Part shown: positions 62,012 through 64,000 of the stretch, piece after piece | Position numbering within the stretch: the stretch's first letter is position 1 | Layout of the letters: each line of letters starts with the position of its first letter | From: Desulfosudis oleivorans Hxd3 | Lineage (GTDB): Bacteria > Desulfobacterota > Desulfobacteria > Desulfobacterales > Desulfosudaceae | NCBI RefSeq assembly: GCF_000018405.1 | Contig: NC_009943.1 | Span: forward strand, 2,421,001 to 2,485,000 | Direction of reading: 5' to 3' | Length of the DNA: 64,000 nt | The notes under the pieces: model-generated | Told to the model about the DNA's origin: nothing | What the model saw: only the letters and a program-made list of their open reading frames with translations | Database searches by the model: none | Translations under genes and position numbers: made by a program

Positions 62012-62866
62012 TCAGGTTCCTTCCCATACAATCCACTTACTTTTGTATCTCACAAATTTTATAACCGGTGTATATATAACCTCTTTCTCGCCTTTAACCT
62101 TGAATAAATAATGACTTTTGAATATTTCATTTTTATAGCTTCCAGAATATACATAAACAACATTTTCTCCTAAAATCATTTTTAAATTATTTATATCAAA
62201 TTCGATTTTTTGTTTTCCCTGCAAATAATATTGAGTATGAATTCGTTTTATATAATTATTTTTTAATTCGAACCAATTATTATTATATGCCATAGGCTGC
62301 CATAAATCAGGGCCTGCTAACAATAGATCATATAATTCGCGTGATTTTTTTGTCTCAAGAATCATTTTTAAATTAAAAAGTATTTCTTTTATATCGTTCT
62401 TTGTTTTTTCATTATCATTAATTGTTGCCATAAAAAAGGGTAGTAGATAGTTAATGTCAGATGAAAAAAATCCTGTTTCTTCAATATCACCAGAGCCTAT
62501 ATACTTTTTATCTATAACACTGATTTTTTGATTATTATGATTAATTTTTGCAATTTTAAGATATATATTTTCTGAGGAAAAACCTTTTATAGAATAACTA
62601 TTATTCTTTGGTTTTATCCATTCATTAATAGAGATTACCTCCCCGTACCCTGTATAATAATGAATCGGATTTTTATTTATATATAGCATTAAACCACCTT
62701 TAATGTTTTTTCCTGATGCAGCTGCTGAAGAATCATCCTCAAAATTATTTGGGTTTGTTCCTATGAACAAAGCATAATTATGATTATTGTTATGCCTATT
62801 TTTGTTGAGACACGACAAAAATAGAATTAGTCCGATTAAAACTGCAATTATTAATGTTTTCTTCAT
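62012..62866 (-). CDS. AT-rich lipoprotein of unknown function behind the RHS gene
   Basis: The 284-residue protein starts with a lipoprotein signal (MKKTLIIAVLIGLILFLSC) and is rich in Asn, Ile, Lys and Tyr, unlike its neighbours. The mature part looks mostly beta with helices at ~150-185 (KTKNDIKEILFNLKMILETK). I do not recognise a family. The start at 62866 begins the signal peptide; the longer frame from 62929 overlaps the RHS gene. It follows the RHS stop by 28 bases on the same strand, the usual place of an immunity protein for an RHS toxin, and shares its AT-rich composition. A lipoprotein could protect in the periplasm. This role is an inference only. Confidence 0.6.
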   Translation of the reverse strand: MKKTLIIAVLIGLILFLSCLNKNRHNNNHNYALFIGTNPNNFEDDSSAAASGKNIKGGLMLYINKNPIHYYTGYGEVISINEWIKPKNNSYSIKGFSSENIYLKIAKINHNNQKISVIDKKYIGSGDIEETGFFSSDINYLLPFFMATINDNEKTKNDIKEILFNLKMILETKKSRELYDLLLAGPDLWQPMAYNNNWFELKNNYIKRIHTQYYLQGKQKIEFDINNLKMILGENVVYVYSGSYKNEIFKSHYLFKVKGEKEVIYTPVIKFVRYKSKWIVWEGT

Positions 62867-62894
62867 CTTAATTGTGTCTTTCAATACTGTTTCA

Positions 62895-64000
62895 TTAAAT
62901 AACTTTATACATATTACCAACAGGCCCATAGACTTCCAGGCTTCCCTTTACCCCCGCTTTAAGAATTAATTCGATATTATTCCCTGCGTTGGTACTCAAA
63001 CTCCAATCAAATTGAGGCTCTTTAAATTCTGGATAAATTGGAAAAGTAAGTTGTAACTGACTGCTCGACCAATAAATACCTGCGCCACCAATAAAATACC
63101 CTACAACAGTTGCTTTAGCACCTACGCCTTCTGCAGGGCAAGTGGACATTCCAGATATCTTTATCCCACCATCTGCTTTAAAACCTGAAGTTGGCATACT
63201 TGCTTCGACACCAACAGAAAGATCCAAGGATACAGATACTTTTCCCCATTGTTCAGTGTTCCCAGTTTTTTGGTTTTTACAACAGAAAGTTTCACCTGAA
63301 CAGTTTGCAGTCAATTTCCACCAAAAAAGGGCAGCAGGCGTCGGTCCTTTTGCAATTACATATGACATTTTTACAGACGACGATATTGATGGTATTTCTA
63401 CTGATAATCCATAAAAAATGGAACTGGGCTTATCGATACCTTTGGGAATTCCTCCGTTTACACTTAAATCTCTGGAATACTGATTCAAATAACCGTCTGG
63501 TCCACTATAACGTCCTTGTCTGCCCAACAAATCAATAAAATCTATACTGTTATTCCAGACAAAGGCATAAAGATTATGGCCACCATTTTCCTGAATCGGA
63601 TCCCTACTCACCCACCTCCCCATCTCCGGCTCATAATACCGGTATCCGTAGTAATACAGCCCGGTCTCGGTATCATAATATTTTGTGCTAAACCGGAACA
63701 CATTCTCCTCCGCCATAGTCCCGCTCTTATGAATCAGCCCGCCAAACGGCGAGTATTCATAAGCCGCTGCCACGGTGCCGTCCGCTGCATTGACCATGCG
63801 CCCCACATTGCCGTTGGCATCATGGCAGTAGAGGTAAGTATTCACCCCGTCGGTCATGGAAAGCAGGCCGCCCACGCCGCCAGCCTCTTGCAGGGATTGG
63901 GAGAGGTCAAGTCCCCACACATAGGACTTTGTCACAGCTCCGGCGCCGTCCAGTTCCTGGATCAGGTTCCACCCGTCATAGACAAATAAGCTGGCAGCTG
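62895..64000 (-). CDS. RHS repeat protein, C-terminal part with an AT-rich tip (5' end outside window)
   Basis: The frame is open to the right edge (reading ...SLFVYDGWNLIQELDGAG), so only the last ~368 residues are seen. They contain the RHS core end: YD repeats (YLYCHDANGNVGRMV, YEYSPFGGL) and the core motif FSTKYYDTETGLYYYGYRYY...GRWVSRDPI, then NLYAFVWNNSIDFIDLLG. After the core, at ~63520, comes a ~209-residue tip with no recognised fold, many Gly/Ser and several Cys (NCSGETFCCKNQKTG). RHS proteins encapsulate and deliver such variable tips, often toxins. DNA of the tip is AT-rich, pointing to separate acquisition. The family of the tip is unknown. Confidence 0.85.
   Translation of the reverse strand, partial: AASLFVYDGWNLIQELDGAGAVTKSYVWGLDLSQSLQEAGGVGGLLSMTDGVNTYLYCHDANGNVGRMVNAADGTVAAAYEYSPFGGLIHKSGTMAEENVFRFSTKYYDTETGLYYYGYRYYEPEMGRWVSRDPIQENGGHNLYAFVWNNSIDFIDLLGRQGRYSGPDGYLNQYSRDLSVNGGIPKGIDKPSSIFYGLSVEIPSISSSVKMSYVIAKGPTPAALFWWKLTANCSGETFCCKNQKTGNTEQWGKVSVSLDLSVGVEASMPTSGFKADGGIKISGMSTCPAEGVGAKATVVGYFIGGAGIYWSSSQLQLTFPIYPEFKEPQFDWSLSTNAGNNIELILKAGVKGSLEVYGPVGNMYKVI

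Overview
The window looks like a chromosomal segment of a GC-rich, Gram-negative, probably anaerobic bacterium of the Desulfobacterota, most like a Desulfobacterales sulfate reducer. This is an inference from gene content: a TRAP transporter, a nickel ECF transporter of the NikKMLQO type, an oleABCD hydrocarbon cluster, citramalate-based isoleucine synthesis, many secreted proteins with thrombospondin-3-like calcium repeats, and interspersed palindromic repeats. No rRNA or phylogenetic marker was searched.

Layout. 0-9.3 kb: the end of a porin-like gene, a chemoreceptor, a dctPQM TRAP transporter, a PAS-GAF histidine kinase and an exported SLH-caspase protein. 9.9-16.9 kb: an AI-2E family permease, a DUF368 (PopT-like) membrane protein, then a compact oleABCD operon closed by a terminator. 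16.9-27 kb: a LysM protein, an M29 aminopeptidase, a large secreted C25 (gingipain-like) peptidase, ManA, a HEAT-SH3b lipoprotein, a formylglycine-generating-enzyme-like lipoprotein and a cold-shock protein. 27.4-31.2 kb: nikKMLQO, preceded by a promoter and a leader hairpin of terminator type. 31-46 kb: mostly housekeeping genes (glmM with a GlmU-like beta-helix protein, an HD-GYP protein, purA-tadA-manC-cysQ, folD, argC, an rRNA methyltransferase) and three tRNA genes (Pro, Cys, Gly).

46-54.7 kb: a branched-chain amino-acid operon ilvD-ilvB-ilvN-ilvC-cimA-leuA. In front of it is a textbook-form attenuator that can be read in the sequence: a promoter, a 31-codon leader peptide with 13 Ile/Leu/Val codons, three mutually exclusive pairings, and a terminator with a perfect 13-bp stem. 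This is the clearest regulatory system in the window. Isoleucine is probably made from pyruvate through citramalate, because cimA is in the operon and no threonine deaminase gene is.

54.7-64 kb: an accessory surface or secretion region. It holds a Cys-rich exported protein, a 2031-residue secreted protein (a single YD/RHS segment, calcium repeats, three beta-helix modules and four C-terminal repeat domains, partly built from a 705-bp tandem duplication), interspersed repeats, and an RHS protein that runs off the window. The RHS tip and the lipoprotein gene behind it are strikingly AT-rich, as in polymorphic-toxin cassettes.

Starts were moved from the longest open frame wherever a Shine-Dalgarno site, a signal peptide or an overlap gave a better choice. 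Functions come from motif and family recognition by eye; no database search was possible.
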